Shown: in pieces, positions 15,776-23,638 of the stretch
Numbering within the stretch: the stretch's first letter is position 1
Layout of the letters: each line of letters begins with the position of its first letter
NCBI GenBank assembly: GCA_030601705.1
Contig: JAUWBM010000004.1
Coordinates: 1-62,378, forward strand
Origin: Thermoplasmatota archaeon
GTDB lineage: Archaea > Thermoplasmatota > E2 > DHVEG-1
Length of the DNA stretch: 62,378 nucleotides
Direction: 5' to 3'
Made by a program: the position numbers and the translations under genes
The notes under the pieces: generated by a model
Databases searched by the model: none
Seen by the model: the letters and a program-made list of their open reading frames with translations, nothing else
What the model was told of the DNA's origin: nothing

Positions 15776-17157
15776 ATATACGTTTTCTTTTTTATCTTGC
15801 TCCGATCAACCTTAGAGATGATACCCGCGGTGTGTGGTTTGATTTTATCCACTTCTTTTACATTTACCTCTATATCTGATCCAAATCTTTCTTGAAAACG
15901 GTGTTGTATTTCAGAAAATAACTTGTCAACTGGAAGATCGGTGTTTCTCAACTCGCTATCAAGTACTGCAAATATCTCTATCTTATTGATCCTGGGCTGA
16001 ATTATTTGAAACCGCTCAATACAATCGATATTAAACGAGCAACTAAGCTCGCCAATAAATTCATCAAGAGTGGAAGGAAGAACTATTGTTCCATTTGGTA
16101 AAACGATCGAATGACTTTCTCTCCCATAAATCTTAGAGATAAGTCCACCCGCTAGCCCACAAGTACACTTATCATCAGCAGGCGTTACGATATCATCAAG
16201 CCCCATATATCGAATTATAGGAGTTCCTCTTCCATAGAGTCTTGTCACCACTACATGACCGGGTTCACCAGGAGAAACAGGTTCACCAGTATCATCTATA
16301 AATTCTAGATATACAAAATCGGAATGGACATGATATTTTCCCTGCTTACATTGAAAGGCCATAGGGCCTGATTCCATGGCACCATATGTATCAAACACCT
16401 GCGTCTCAAACGAATTTTCAATATAATTTTTTAAATACTTATCTAATACAGACCCGGTTGATAATATACATCTCGGCTGTATATCTTTTCCAAATCCCCC
16501 TCTTTTAAGAAGGGCTAGTTGTCTTAGCATCCCGGGATAGCCGCCAATAAACTCAGGTTGAAAGCTAGTGATTTTCTTCATGATCTTTTTTGGATCATCA
16601 TACGTGTGAAAAATCTGTATATTGTCAAGAGAAAAAAATGGCTTTAATTTTGGAATCACCCCATCAGTGAGGTATTCCCTCTCGGCGCTATGTTCAGAAA
16701 GATCTGCAATAACCGTCATTCTGGTTTTTCTCCAGTCGACATTATGTTCTTTTATCACCCGTACATATCCTAACACTCCACGAACAATTGCAAACATGTC
16801 AATATAAATCGAGACTGATTTCCCTGTTGTACCAGAAGTATAACTCCTAATGATTTTTGTTTTGTCTGTAGTAGATGAAATAACTCTATCTGGAAAGTTT
16901 TTTCTTATATCGTCCTTACTTATAAATGGAAGTTTACCAATATCTTCAATACCTTTTATATCATCTGGATGGATACCTGCTGCCGTATATTTTTCATGAT
17001 AAACTGGAACAGTATATGCATATTTTACTAGCTTCCGAAGTTGTTTATCTTGAAATTTTTTCAAATTGTCGGCATTCATCCTCCGCAGTCTGTTCACATC
17101 AACCAAGTAACATTTTAAAACTCGAAAAATGAAAAAGGGATTGAGAAATGGATTCAT
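15772..17157 (-). CDS. Adenylate-forming ligase (PaaK / F390-synthetase-like)
   Basis: A 461-residue ANL-superfamily enzyme. RSYTSGTTGKSVSIY (about 104-118) is the AMP-binding P-loop and DTYGAMESGPMAFQC (about 236-250) is the adenylate-binding motif with the Glu after YGAM. The N-terminal KLVKYAYTVPVYHEKY is typical of phenylacetate-CoA ligases and coenzyme F390 synthetases. It would activate a carboxylate as acyl-AMP, with CoA or another acceptor. It converges on the methyltransferase gene with a 4-bp overlap. Substrate unknown, and a role in the adjacent peptide pathway cannot be claimed. Confidence 0.75.
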   Translation of the reverse strand: MNPFLNPFFIFRVLKCYLVDVNRLRRMNADNLKKFQDKQLRKLVKYAYTVPVYHEKYTAAGIHPDDIKGIEDIGKLPFISKDDIRKNFPDRVISSTTDKTKIIRSYTSGTTGKSVSIYIDMFAIVRGVLGYVRVIKEHNVDWRKTRMTVIADLSEHSAEREYLTDGVIPKLKPFFSLDNIQIFHTYDDPKKIMKKITSFQPEFIGGYPGMLRQLALLKRGGFGKDIQPRCILSTGSVLDKYLKNYIENSFETQVFDTYGAMESGPMAFQCKQGKYHVHSDFVYLEFIDDTGEPVSPGEPGHVVVTRLYGRGTPIIRYMGLDDIVTPADDKCTCGLAGGLISKIYGRESHSIVLPNGTIVLPSTLDEFIGELSCSFNIDCIERFQIIQPRINKIEIFAVLDSELRNTDLPVDKLFSEIQHRFQERFGSDIEVNVKEVDKIKPHTAGIISKVDRSKIKKKTYI

Positions 17158-17409
17158 CTTGTTAAAAGAATCATAGGCAATCTATTAAACTTATTCGATG
17201 AAAGTGTTACTTTTCTCGGATACACTGGCCTAAATCGCTCCCTTCTCTTTTTTTCTTTGAAATACAATATCATCCAATAGTACCTTTTCAATACCATACC
17301 TCTCAAAATTCACTATCTTTGTATATTTGACCAATAGCCTCTGACTCTATTCATGAATAATTCCTGCTATTAATTTTTGGTAAAATGGAAAGATTTAAAA
17401 AGTCTTAAG

Positions 17410-17425
17410 TTATACCATATAGTGT
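17410..17425. promoter_or_regulatory. Upstream NrdR box-like half-site
   Basis: The second half of this 16-mer (catatagtgt) closely follows the known NrdR box (acaCwATATATwGtgt); the first half is degenerate, about 11 of 16 matching overall. It starts 33 bp before the better box, three helical turns, the spacing typical of NrdR box pairs. Confidence 0.5.
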
Positions 17426-17442
17426 AGGTTTGTATTTTTAAT

Positions 17443-17458
17443 ATACAATATATAGTAT
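17443..17458. promoter_or_regulatory. NrdR box
   Basis: atacaatatatagtat matches about 14 of 16 positions of the NrdR consensus and is a near palindrome. It lies 13 bp before the nrdR ATG, so binding would block initiation and autoregulate the whole nrd operon. Confidence 0.65.
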
Positions 17459-17471
17459 CTGATGTGTTGGA

Positions 17472-17942
17472 ATGAACTGTCCATATTGCAACCATATTGA
17501 GACGAAAGTAACAGACTCCCGCGATACAGGGAATTACACAATTCGCAGAAGACGGGAATGCCTGAACTGCAACAAGCGATTTACTACGTATGAATATATC
17601 GAGATGACACCAGTATATGTCATTAAAAAAGACGGTAGAAGAGAAAAATTTGATAGAAAGAAGATTAAACACGGCATAATGAAAGCATTAGAAAAACGCC
17701 CAATTAGCCATGATAAGATCGAAGAAATGCTCGACTCAATTGAAGAGAAAATAAGAAGAGCCGGTATGGAGGAAATCAAGAGTTCTATTATAGGAGAATA
17801 CGTTATGGAGCGTCTCAAAGAAACAGATCAAGTTGCCTATATCAGATTTGCTTCTGTTTATAGATCATTTACTGACGTTACTTCATTTGAAAAAGAGGTC
17901 AAAAACCTGATAGAGCAATATAAAGGAGAGATTAAAAAATGA
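17472..17942 (+). CDS. nrdR: Ribonucleotide reductase repressor NrdR
   Basis: A 156-residue NrdR. The N-terminal zinc ribbon has CPYC (residues 3-6) and CLNC near residues 33-36 with SRDTGNYTIRRRREC between; an ATP-cone follows (VIKKDGRREKFDRKKIKHGIMKAL). NrdR senses dATP/ATP and represses ribonucleotide reductase genes. It overlaps nrdD by four bases (ATGA), so repressor and target are translated together. Two NrdR-box-like sites lie just upstream. Length is standard. Confidence 0.95.
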   Translation: MNCPYCNHIETKVTDSRDTGNYTIRRRRECLNCNKRFTTYEYIEMTPVYVIKKDGRREKFDRKKIKHGIMKALEKRPISHDKIEEMLDSIEEKIRRAGMEEIKSSIIGEYVMERLKETDQVAYIRFASVYRSFTDVTSFEKEVKNLIEQYKGEIKK

Positions 17943-19966
17943 TACGGAAAGTTAGAAAAAGAGATGGGAAAATAGCCGATTTCAACCCAATACAAATAAC
18001 AGAAGCTATCTGGAAAGCAGCACAAGCTGTTGGGGGAAAGGATTACAGAAAATCAGCCGAACTCACCAACAAAGTAATGGATCTTCTCGAAAAACAAACC
18101 AAACGCGGGCAAATGCCAACTGTTGAACAAGTACAAGATGCCGTAGAAAAAACACTTATTGAAGAAGGACACGCAAAAACTGCAAAAGCATACATTCTGT
18201 ATAGAAAACAACACGCAGATATCCGAGAAATAGGTGGACTTCTTAAAGACATAGATGTAGTCGATGGATATCTCAGCATGATGGACTGGAAGGTCAAGGA
18301 AAACAGCAACATGAGCTATTCACTCCAAGGATTAAACGTCTATGTAACAGAAAACATTGTCTCAAATTATTGGCTTCATAAAATCTTTCCACCGGAGATT
18401 GGAGATGCTCACACCAATGGCCAATTTCACATTCATGATCTTGGAACACTCGGTGCGTATTGCGTCGGCTGGGATCTCAAAGATATACTCCTTATGGGTT
18501 TTAAAGGAGTATCTGGAAAAATTGAAAGCAAACCTGCAAAACACTTTGGAACTGCGCTGATGCAAATAGTCAATTACCTCTATACGTTGCAAGGGGAAGC
18601 AGCAGGAGCACAGGCGCTATCAAACTTTGATAGCCTACTTGCTCCGTTTATTAAAAAAGATGGTCTTAATTATGGTGGTGTCAAGCAAGAAATTCAGAAA
18701 TTCCTTTTCAACATGAATGTACCAACAAGAGTTGGTTTTCAAAGCCCATTTACAAACATAACCATGGATCTCACAGTTCCAAGTTACATGACCGATGAAC
18801 CAACAATCATTGGTGGAGATCTTATGGATGACAATTACAGTGACTACATTGATGAAATGGATATGATGAATCATGCATTTGCAGAGATCATGCATGACGG
18901 CGATGCAAAAGAACGTCCATTTACATTTCCTATTCCAACATATAACATTACAAAAGATTTTGATTGGAATAACGATGGACTTGAACCCTTATGGAAGATG
19001 ACTGCAAAATATGGAATACCCTATTTTTCAAATTTCATAAATAGCGATATGAAACCTGATGATGCTAGGAGTATGTGTTGTCGTTTGCGCTTGGACAATA
19101 GGGAGCTGCGTAAACGTGGTGGTGGACTATTTGGTGCAAACCCAAAAACTGGATCTATTGGTGTTGTCACCATTAATATGCCAAGAATTGGGTATCTTGC
19201 TAAAAACGATGACGATTTCCTCGAACGACTAGACGGTCTTATGGTGCTTGCAAAGCAAAGCCTTGAGATCAAACGAGAAATAATCGAAAACTTGACGGAT
19301 AGCGGTCTGCACCCATATTCACGAGTATATCTATCTGATGTGAAGAAGACATTTGGTGAATACTGGAAAAATCATTTTTCAACAATAGGTCTTATTGGGA
19401 TGAACGATGCAATGCTGAACTTTATGAACAAGAGCATCGGTGATCCTGAGGGTAAGCAGTTTGCTGAAAAAGTACTTGATTATATGAGAAAAAGGATGGC
19501 AGATTTCCAGGAGGAAACGGGTAATATTTTTAATCTCGAAGCAACACCTGCGGAAGGAACGAGCTACCGTTTAGCAAGGATTGATAAGGTGCAATATCCT
19601 GATATTAAAACATATAACCAAGAAGCATACTCAAACAATGGCGGCAGAGGTATAGAACCATACTATACCAACTCAACACAACTTCCTGTAGGATACACAA
19701 CTGATGTTTTTGAAGCACTTGATTTGCAGGATGCTCTTCAGTCAAAATATACTGGTGGTACTGTTTTACACATTTTTCTTGGTGAGGAGGAACCATCCCC
19801 AGAGGCGACTAAAAGACTTGTAAGAAAAGTGGCAGAGAACTATAGTTTACCGTATTATACAATAACTCCAACCTTTAGTATATGCCCAATACATGGATAT
19901 ATACCTGGTGAACATAAGTACTGTCCAAAATGCGATGAAGAAATAGGCTATAAAGGAGGTGAATAA
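17939..19966 (+). CDS. nrdD: Anaerobic ribonucleotide reductase, catalytic part lacking the glycyl-radical tail
   Basis: A 675-residue class III reductase that converts NTPs to dNTPs. An ATP-cone occupies about residues 1-95 (IRKVRKRDGKIADF…). The ten-stranded barrel follows, with FHIHDLG, GGVKQEIQKFLFNMN, MCCRLRLD (Cys380/Cys381) and YTNSTQLPVGYT. Near the end is the zinc-site region CPIHGYIPGEHKYCPKC. The C-terminal glycyl-radical segment, needed for activity, is missing from this frame: it stops at TAA (19964-19966) and the segment is encoded by the next in-phase ORF. The last codons spell a Shine-Dalgarno sequence for that ORF. Confidence 0.9.
   Translation: MIRKVRKRDGKIADFNPIQITEAIWKAAQAVGGKDYRKSAELTNKVMDLLEKQTKRGQMPTVEQVQDAVEKTLIEEGHAKTAKAYILYRKQHADIREIGGLLKDIDVVDGYLSMMDWKVKENSNMSYSLQGLNVYVTENIVSNYWLHKIFPPEIGDAHTNGQFHIHDLGTLGAYCVGWDLKDILLMGFKGVSGKIESKPAKHFGTALMQIVNYLYTLQGEAAGAQALSNFDSLLAPFIKKDGLNYGGVKQEIQKFLFNMNVPTRVGFQSPFTNITMDLTVPSYMTDEPTIIGGDLMDDNYSDYIDEMDMMNHAFAEIMHDGDAKERPFTFPIPTYNITKDFDWNNDGLEPLWKMTAKYGIPYFSNFINSDMKPDDARSMCCRLRLDNRELRKRGGGLFGANPKTGSIGVVTINMPRIGYLAKNDDDFLERLDGLMVLAKQSLEIKREIIENLTDSGLHPYSRVYLSDVKKTFGEYWKNHFSTIGLIGMNDAMLNFMNKSIGDPEGKQFAEKVLDYMRKRMADFQEETGNIFNLEATPAEGTSYRLARIDKVQYPDIKTYNQEAYSNNGGRGIEPYYTNSTQLPVGYTTDVFEALDLQDALQSKYTGGTVLHIFLGEEEPSPEATKRLVRKVAENYSLPYYTITPTFSICPIHGYIPGEHKYCPKCDEEIGYKGGE
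19952..19962 (+). promoter_or_regulatory. Shine-Dalgarno site of the glycyl-radical peptide
   Basis: AAAGGAGGTGA lies inside the last codons of nrdD (encoding K-G-G-E), with GGAGG ending 7 nt before the ATG at 19967. It is the best ribosome-binding site noted in the window and shows that the second ORF is meant to be initiated independently. Confidence 0.75.
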
Positions 19967-20125
19967 ATGAAAGAAAATTTAGAAAGTAAAAGAACTGAGT
20001 GTGAGGTATATTCGCGAGTTGTTGGTTATCTCCGTCCTGTTAACCAATGGAACCGTGGCAAACAACAGGAATTTACTGATAGAAAAACATTTGATATGAA
20101 GAATAAGATACTGGTTACAAAATGA
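19967..20125 (+). CDS. Separate glycyl-radical peptide of NrdD
   Basis: A 52-residue ORF starting directly after, and in phase with, the nrdD stop. It contains CEVYSRVVGYLRPV and WNRGKQQEF, the hallmark C-terminal segment of class III reductases; Gly20 (VVGY) is the expected glycyl radical residue. NrdG would abstract hydrogen from this glycine. The peptide must dock into the NrdD barrel non-covalently, much as the stand-alone glycyl-radical protein GrcA (YfiD) restores pyruvate formate-lyase. It ends with ATGA overlap onto nrdG. Alternatives are a sequencing error at the TAA or stop read-through; the perfect Shine-Dalgarno site argues against both. Confidence 0.85.
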   Translation: MKENLESKRTECEVYSRVVGYLRPVNQWNRGKQQEFTDRKTFDMKNKILVTK

Positions 20126-20814
20126 AGATTGGAGGATTTCAGAAAACATCACTTTTAGATTATCCCGATCGGATTAGTGCAATAGTTTGGACTGTCGACT
20201 GTAACTTCAAGTGCCCCTTCTGTTATAATAAGAACCTTGTCGATGGTAATGTAGAGTTATTTAATGAAGATGAGGTTCTTTCCTTTCTTAAAAAACGAAA
20301 AGGATTGCTTGAAGCTCTTTCTATTTCTGGTGGAGAACCATTTTTACAAAAGGATATTTTAGATTTTACGTCGAAAGTAAAGAAACTTGGATATCTTGTA
20401 AAAATTGACACAAACGGTACTTTTCCAGAGAGACTCAAAGAACTTATCGATAAAAAACTTGTTGATTATGTATCAATGGATATAAAGGCTCCAAAAAATA
20501 AATACAGTAAATTAGCTGGAATTAAAGCAAATCTTAAAAAGATTGAACAATCAATTGAAATTATAAAGAATAATGCACCTGATTATGAATTTAGAACGAC
20601 GTTTGTTCCTGATTTACTGAAAAAGGAAGATATAATTGAAATAGCAAAATGGTTGGAAGGATCTAAACGATTTTACCTTCAGCAGTTCAAGAGCGATACG
20701 CCATTAATTTCATCAAAGCTAGACAATGTTGCACCATATTCTAAGGAAGATATCATTAAAACATTAGAGGAGATAAAACCATTTTTCAAAAGCTGTGATG
20801 TGAGGGGAGTTTGA
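20122..20814 (+). CDS. nrdG: Anaerobic ribonucleotide reductase activase
   Basis: A 230-residue radical SAM activase. DYPDRISAIVWTVDCNFKCPFCYN (residues 13-36) includes CNFKCPFC as CxxxCxxC, and LSISGGEPFLQ is the SAM-binding strand. It makes the glycyl radical in the reductase and resembles the longer archaeal/NrdG2-type activases. It overlaps the glycyl-radical peptide gene by four bases. Its product acts on that 52-residue peptide rather than on a full-length NrdD. Confidence 0.9.
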   Translation: MKIGGFQKTSLLDYPDRISAIVWTVDCNFKCPFCYNKNLVDGNVELFNEDEVLSFLKKRKGLLEALSISGGEPFLQKDILDFTSKVKKLGYLVKIDTNGTFPERLKELIDKKLVDYVSMDIKAPKNKYSKLAGIKANLKKIEQSIEIIKNNAPDYEFRTTFVPDLLKKEDIIEIAKWLEGSKRFYLQQFKSDTPLISSKLDNVAPYSKEDIIKTLEEIKPFFKSCDVRGV

Positions 20815-20816
20815 TT

Positions 20817-21257
20817 ATGGTACGCCAAGAGATTATCGATGATATGGATAGGGCCCGAGAAATACTGTCAACAACAGATTGTTCCATAGTGGTTGTGAAA
20901 AATGGTGCTATATTAACTAAAAAACAAGGAAATGGGATCAAACCTATTTTGGAGGCAATTGAAGAGTTAGGGCAAGATACAAAAGGTTCCACAATTGGCG
21001 ATAGAATTCTTGGAAAAGCATCGGCTTTACTATGTGTCTACTCCAAGGTAAGTGGCGTTTATTCTAGGCAGGCAACGAAGACTGCGATTGCAGTGTTGAT
21101 AAGAGCTGGAATACCTGGTCAAACAGATGAGATGATTCCATATATAAAAAACAAGAGCAGAGACGGTCTTTGTCCTTTTGAAAAAATGCTTTCAGATACG
21201 GATTCTCCTGAAGAAGCATATAGAATTTTGAAAAAAACCTTAAATGAAATACAATAA
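20817..21257 (+). CDS. DUF1893 protein
   Basis: A 146-residue protein of the DUF1893 family. It contains CSIVVVKNGAIL, GKASALLCVYSKVSGVYSRQATKTAI and KNKSRDGLCPFEKML, a pattern recalling a deaminase-like fold with conserved Cys residues. Function unknown. The start at 20817 is favoured over a TTG six bases upstream because GAGGGGAG (20802-20809) is ideally spaced. It is embedded between nrdG and trxB in one tight operon, suggesting a nucleotide or redox role. Confidence 0.75.
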   Translation: MVRQEIIDDMDRAREILSTTDCSIVVVKNGAILTKKQGNGIKPILEAIEELGQDTKGSTIGDRILGKASALLCVYSKVSGVYSRQATKTAIAVLIRAGIPGQTDEMIPYIKNKSRDGLCPFEKMLSDTDSPEEAYRILKKTLNEIQ

Positions 21258-21291
21258 AAAGACTAAATATCATATGGGTGTTTGGGAAATT

Positions 21292-22212
21292 ATGGACTAT
21301 GAGTTAGCGATCATTGGAGCTGGACCAGCTGGTTATTCAGCAAGCATTTATGCAGGCAGATCAGGTATTAAAACAGTCGTATTTGATAAAATCGGCGGTG
21401 GAGGATTAGCGCTTGTCTCCCCGAATATTGAAAACTATGCTGGTTTTGAATCAATCTCTGGCGCTGATCTCATGGATAAAATGCAAAAGCATGCCAGCAA
21501 ATATGCCGATATTCATTTTATTGAGGAAGTCAAAAACATTACGAAAAAAGATAATCTGTTCACTATTGAAACCACTAATAAAATATACACATCTAAGGCT
21601 GTAATCCTTTGTATGGGAACAGAATATCGAAAACTCGGTATCCCTGGAGAACAAGAACTACAAGGTAAAGGAGTTTCTTATTGTGCAACCTGTGATGGAT
21701 TCTTTTTCAAAGGGAAAAAAGTAGCGGTTGTAGGTGGTGGAAACTCTGCCTTAATAGAAGCCATTTTTTTGAAACAAATCGGATGTGAAGAAGTATACCT
21801 TATTCACAGGAGAGATCAGTTGCGTGCAGAGACGGCATATGAAAATGAAGCACGAGGAAAAAAAGTTCAAATTCTGCTTAACAAAATTGTAGAGAAAATA
21901 AATGGAGAACAAAAAGTTGAATACCTTGAAATGTATGATACGAAAAGTGGTAATAAGTCCAAACTATCTGTCGATGGATTTTTTGTCTCAATTGGTGAAA
22001 TACCACAAAATACCCTCGCAAAAGATTTAGGGGTAAAACTCGATGAAAGAGGATATATTATTGCCGATAAACAGCAGAAAACAAACGTTAGAGGGGTGTA
22101 TGCAGCGGGGGATATCACTGGAGGATTACGACAGGTTATCACTGCCTGTGCTGAGGGGGCAATTGCTGCGTTATCAACAACTGAAGTGCTAGGCAAGGCA
22201 TATCCCTATTGA
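21292..22212 (+). CDS. trxB: Thioredoxin reductase
   Basis: A 306-residue flavoprotein that passes electrons from NAD(P)H via FAD to thioredoxin. The FAD motif is LAIIGAGPAGYSASIYAGR (residues 4-22), the redox centre is CATC (SYCATCDG), VVGGGNSA is the pyridine-nucleotide loop, and AAGDITGG is the C-terminal FAD motif. The start at 21292 places the Rossmann strand at the N-terminus; upstream in-frame codons add 16 unconserved residues. Being last in the nrd operon suggests that thioredoxin may reduce the reductase rather than formate; this is inference. Confidence 0.9.
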   Translation: MDYELAIIGAGPAGYSASIYAGRSGIKTVVFDKIGGGGLALVSPNIENYAGFESISGADLMDKMQKHASKYADIHFIEEVKNITKKDNLFTIETTNKIYTSKAVILCMGTEYRKLGIPGEQELQGKGVSYCATCDGFFFKGKKVAVVGGGNSALIEAIFLKQIGCEEVYLIHRRDQLRAETAYENEARGKKVQILLNKIVEKINGEQKVEYLEMYDTKSGNKSKLSVDGFFVSIGEIPQNTLAKDLGVKLDERGYIIADKQQKTNVRGVYAAGDITGGLRQVITACAEGAIAALSTTEVLGKAYPY

Positions 22213-22222
22213 AATCAATGTA

Positions 22223-22663
22223 TTATTGAAGCAACTCAATCTGTTCTATTTTATTATTTTTTATAAATTCCACTAATTTTTCTCCACTATTCTGAACATT
22301 TTTACTTAGTTCTCCAGACATTTTCTCTGGCTGTATTCCAATAAAAAATATGTTTCCTACGTATTTTTCAAGATAATCCATTAAAACCGATAGGGGAATG
22401 CCATGAGTGCTAATATGCATCCTTCCAATTTTTTCTTTTGGGACAATTCGCATTTCACCAGGAGTTAGATTCATCTCTACTGCATCGACGATTACAAGTT
22501 GTTTTGGTTTGTATCGCTTTACAATAGATGTATAATTCTCAGGGACAGTACCACAATCGATGACAGCAATATTTTCATCAGATTCTAATTTATCAGCAAC
22601 ATAAGGGCCTATTGCATCGTCGCCCCCGTTCCTATTACCAACGCACAGTATCAGATAATCCAT
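22223..22663 (-). CDS. Hydrogenase maturation protease
   Basis: A 146-residue protease of the HycI/HyaD/FrcD family, which clips the C-terminal tail of the [NiFe] large subunit after nickel insertion. LILCVGNRNGGDDAIGPYVADKL (residues 4-26) has the nickel-sensing acidic residue after GGDD, and the middle has VIVDAVEMNLTPG with the second Asp and HGIPLSVLMDYL. Its presumed substrate is the large subunit encoded near 34.6-35.8 kb, which has a 30-residue extension after DPCMSCTNR. Confidence 0.85.
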   Translation of the reverse strand: MDYLILCVGNRNGGDDAIGPYVADKLESDENIAVIDCGTVPENYTSIVKRYKPKQLVIVDAVEMNLTPGEMRIVPKEKIGRMHISTHGIPLSVLMDYLEKYVGNIFFIGIQPEKMSGELSKNVQNSGEKLVEFIKNNKIEQIELLQ

Positions 22664-22755
22664 TGTTCACTCTAACATGCTAAGATTAGATAAAATTTAC
22701 GAAAAAAGATACCGGCGCATCTACGACTGTTGCTTTCGATCGATATTGTAATTAG

Positions 22756-23553
22756 TCATGGATGAATTGTTGTTTCTGTTTCTCTGAGTTGTTCCAGTGC
22801 TATGTTACCTCCCTTCTTTCCCGAGAACAACATTGCACCAAATGTAGGCCCCATCCTAGGTAAGCCATAAGTAGTTGAAACAGCCATACCAACAGCGATA
22901 AGGCCAGGATGAACCAAACCTGTTTTTTCAACAACAAGTTCTTCAGATTTCTCAACCCACATACTACCATGTCCTGGTAGCTTATTAATCACACCTCTCT
23001 CTTCAAGTTTTTTAACCACGACAGCATCATGTCCCGTTGCATCAATAACAAGCTTTGATTCCAATGCTATAGGATCAACACACGTTATCTGTCTAGGGAG
23101 ATGGGAAACAGGTGTCCAGTTAATAACCACTCCCTTTACTTTATTGTCTTTGAGTATTACATCATCAAAGCTCGTCATATTAAGAATTTTCACACCAGCA
23201 TCACAAGATGATGCAATCAATTTGGAGCATGCATGTGGACCGTTCGTTGTATAGAGATTTTCATTAAAGTGGTTATAGGGTATATGTAATTCTTCAAGGA
23301 TCTCTTGTCCAGGAGATCGAACTGTAACCGTATTCATCAAATAGCCGCCAATCCAAAAACCACCACCGAGATAATTATTCCTTTCAACTATAAGCACCTT
23401 GATCCCATTATTTGCAAGTTCTCGTGCCGCCATAAGCCCACTGGGTCCACCACCAATGATGATTATATCGGTATTTGCAAACTGTTTCATATCTTCAGCA
23501 AAATTACTCACTATAGCATTAGTTATTTCACTCTCTGATGTAGTTTTAAACAT
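22756..23553 (-). CDS. thi4: Thiazole synthase Thi4
   Basis: A 265-residue Thi4-family flavin-fold protein that makes the thiazole of thiamine from NAD, glycine and sulfur. IIIIGGGPSGLMAARELA (about 30-47) is the NAD-binding loop, followed by GGGFWIGGYLMN, VDP and VIDATGHDAVVVKKLEERG. Cys158 directly before VDP occupies the site of the yeast sulfur-donor Cys205, whereas methanogen enzymes that use free sulfide have His there, so this looks like the self-sacrificing type. The start at 23553 follows GGAGGG; a further 132 in-frame upstream codons have no homology. It is divergent from a small regulator with a palindrome between. Confidence 0.85.
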   Translation of the reverse strand: MFKTTSESEITNAIVSNFAEDMKQFANTDIIIIGGGPSGLMAARELANNGIKVLIVERNNYLGGGFWIGGYLMNTVTVRSPGQEILEELHIPYNHFNENLYTTNGPHACSKLIASSCDAGVKILNMTSFDDVILKDNKVKGVVINWTPVSHLPRQITCVDPIALESKLVIDATGHDAVVVKKLEERGVINKLPGHGSMWVEKSEELVVEKTGLVHPGLIAVGMAVSTTYGLPRMGPTFGAMLFSGKKGGNIALEQLRETETTIHP

Positions 23554-23575
23554 ACTTTTTTCCCTCCAATTTAAT

Positions 23576-23591
23576 CTTACCAATTGGTAAG
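23576..23591. promoter_or_regulatory. Perfect palindrome in the thi4/regulator promoter region
   Basis: CTTACCAATTGGTAAG is a perfect 16-bp inverted repeat. It abuts the A/T-rich box (about 23592-23604) that can serve both divergent promoters and lies between that box and the predicted thi4 start of transcription. The adjacent HTH protein is the obvious ligand. The core TTACCAATTGGTAA resembles the repeated TTAACAAYCGTTAA sites at the paralogous regulator near 41.8 kb. Confidence 0.65.
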
Positions 23592-23638
23592 TATTTATAT
23601 ATAGGATGGTTGTTATATATAGCTTACGGTGAAAGTTT

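Larger units (their letters stand above)
17158..17471. other. Divergent promoter region between PaaK-like gene and nrdR
   Basis: This 314-bp spacer separates divergent genes. It holds the two NrdR-box-like sites annotated separately, a T/C-rich tract (about 17228-17262) and an A/T-rich element upstream of each gene. No RNA gene or further open frame was recognised. Confidence 0.5.

Noticed and set aside
15772-17157. PaaK-like ligase as part of the RiPP pathway
   Set aside because: It is on the opposite strand with its own promoter, and nothing in its sequence points to peptide substrates.
19964-19966. Recoded stop (pyrrolysine or selenocysteine) within nrdD
   Set aside because: The codon is TAA, not TAG or TGA, and a perfectly spaced Shine-Dalgarno plus ATG follow, so independent initiation is the simpler reading.
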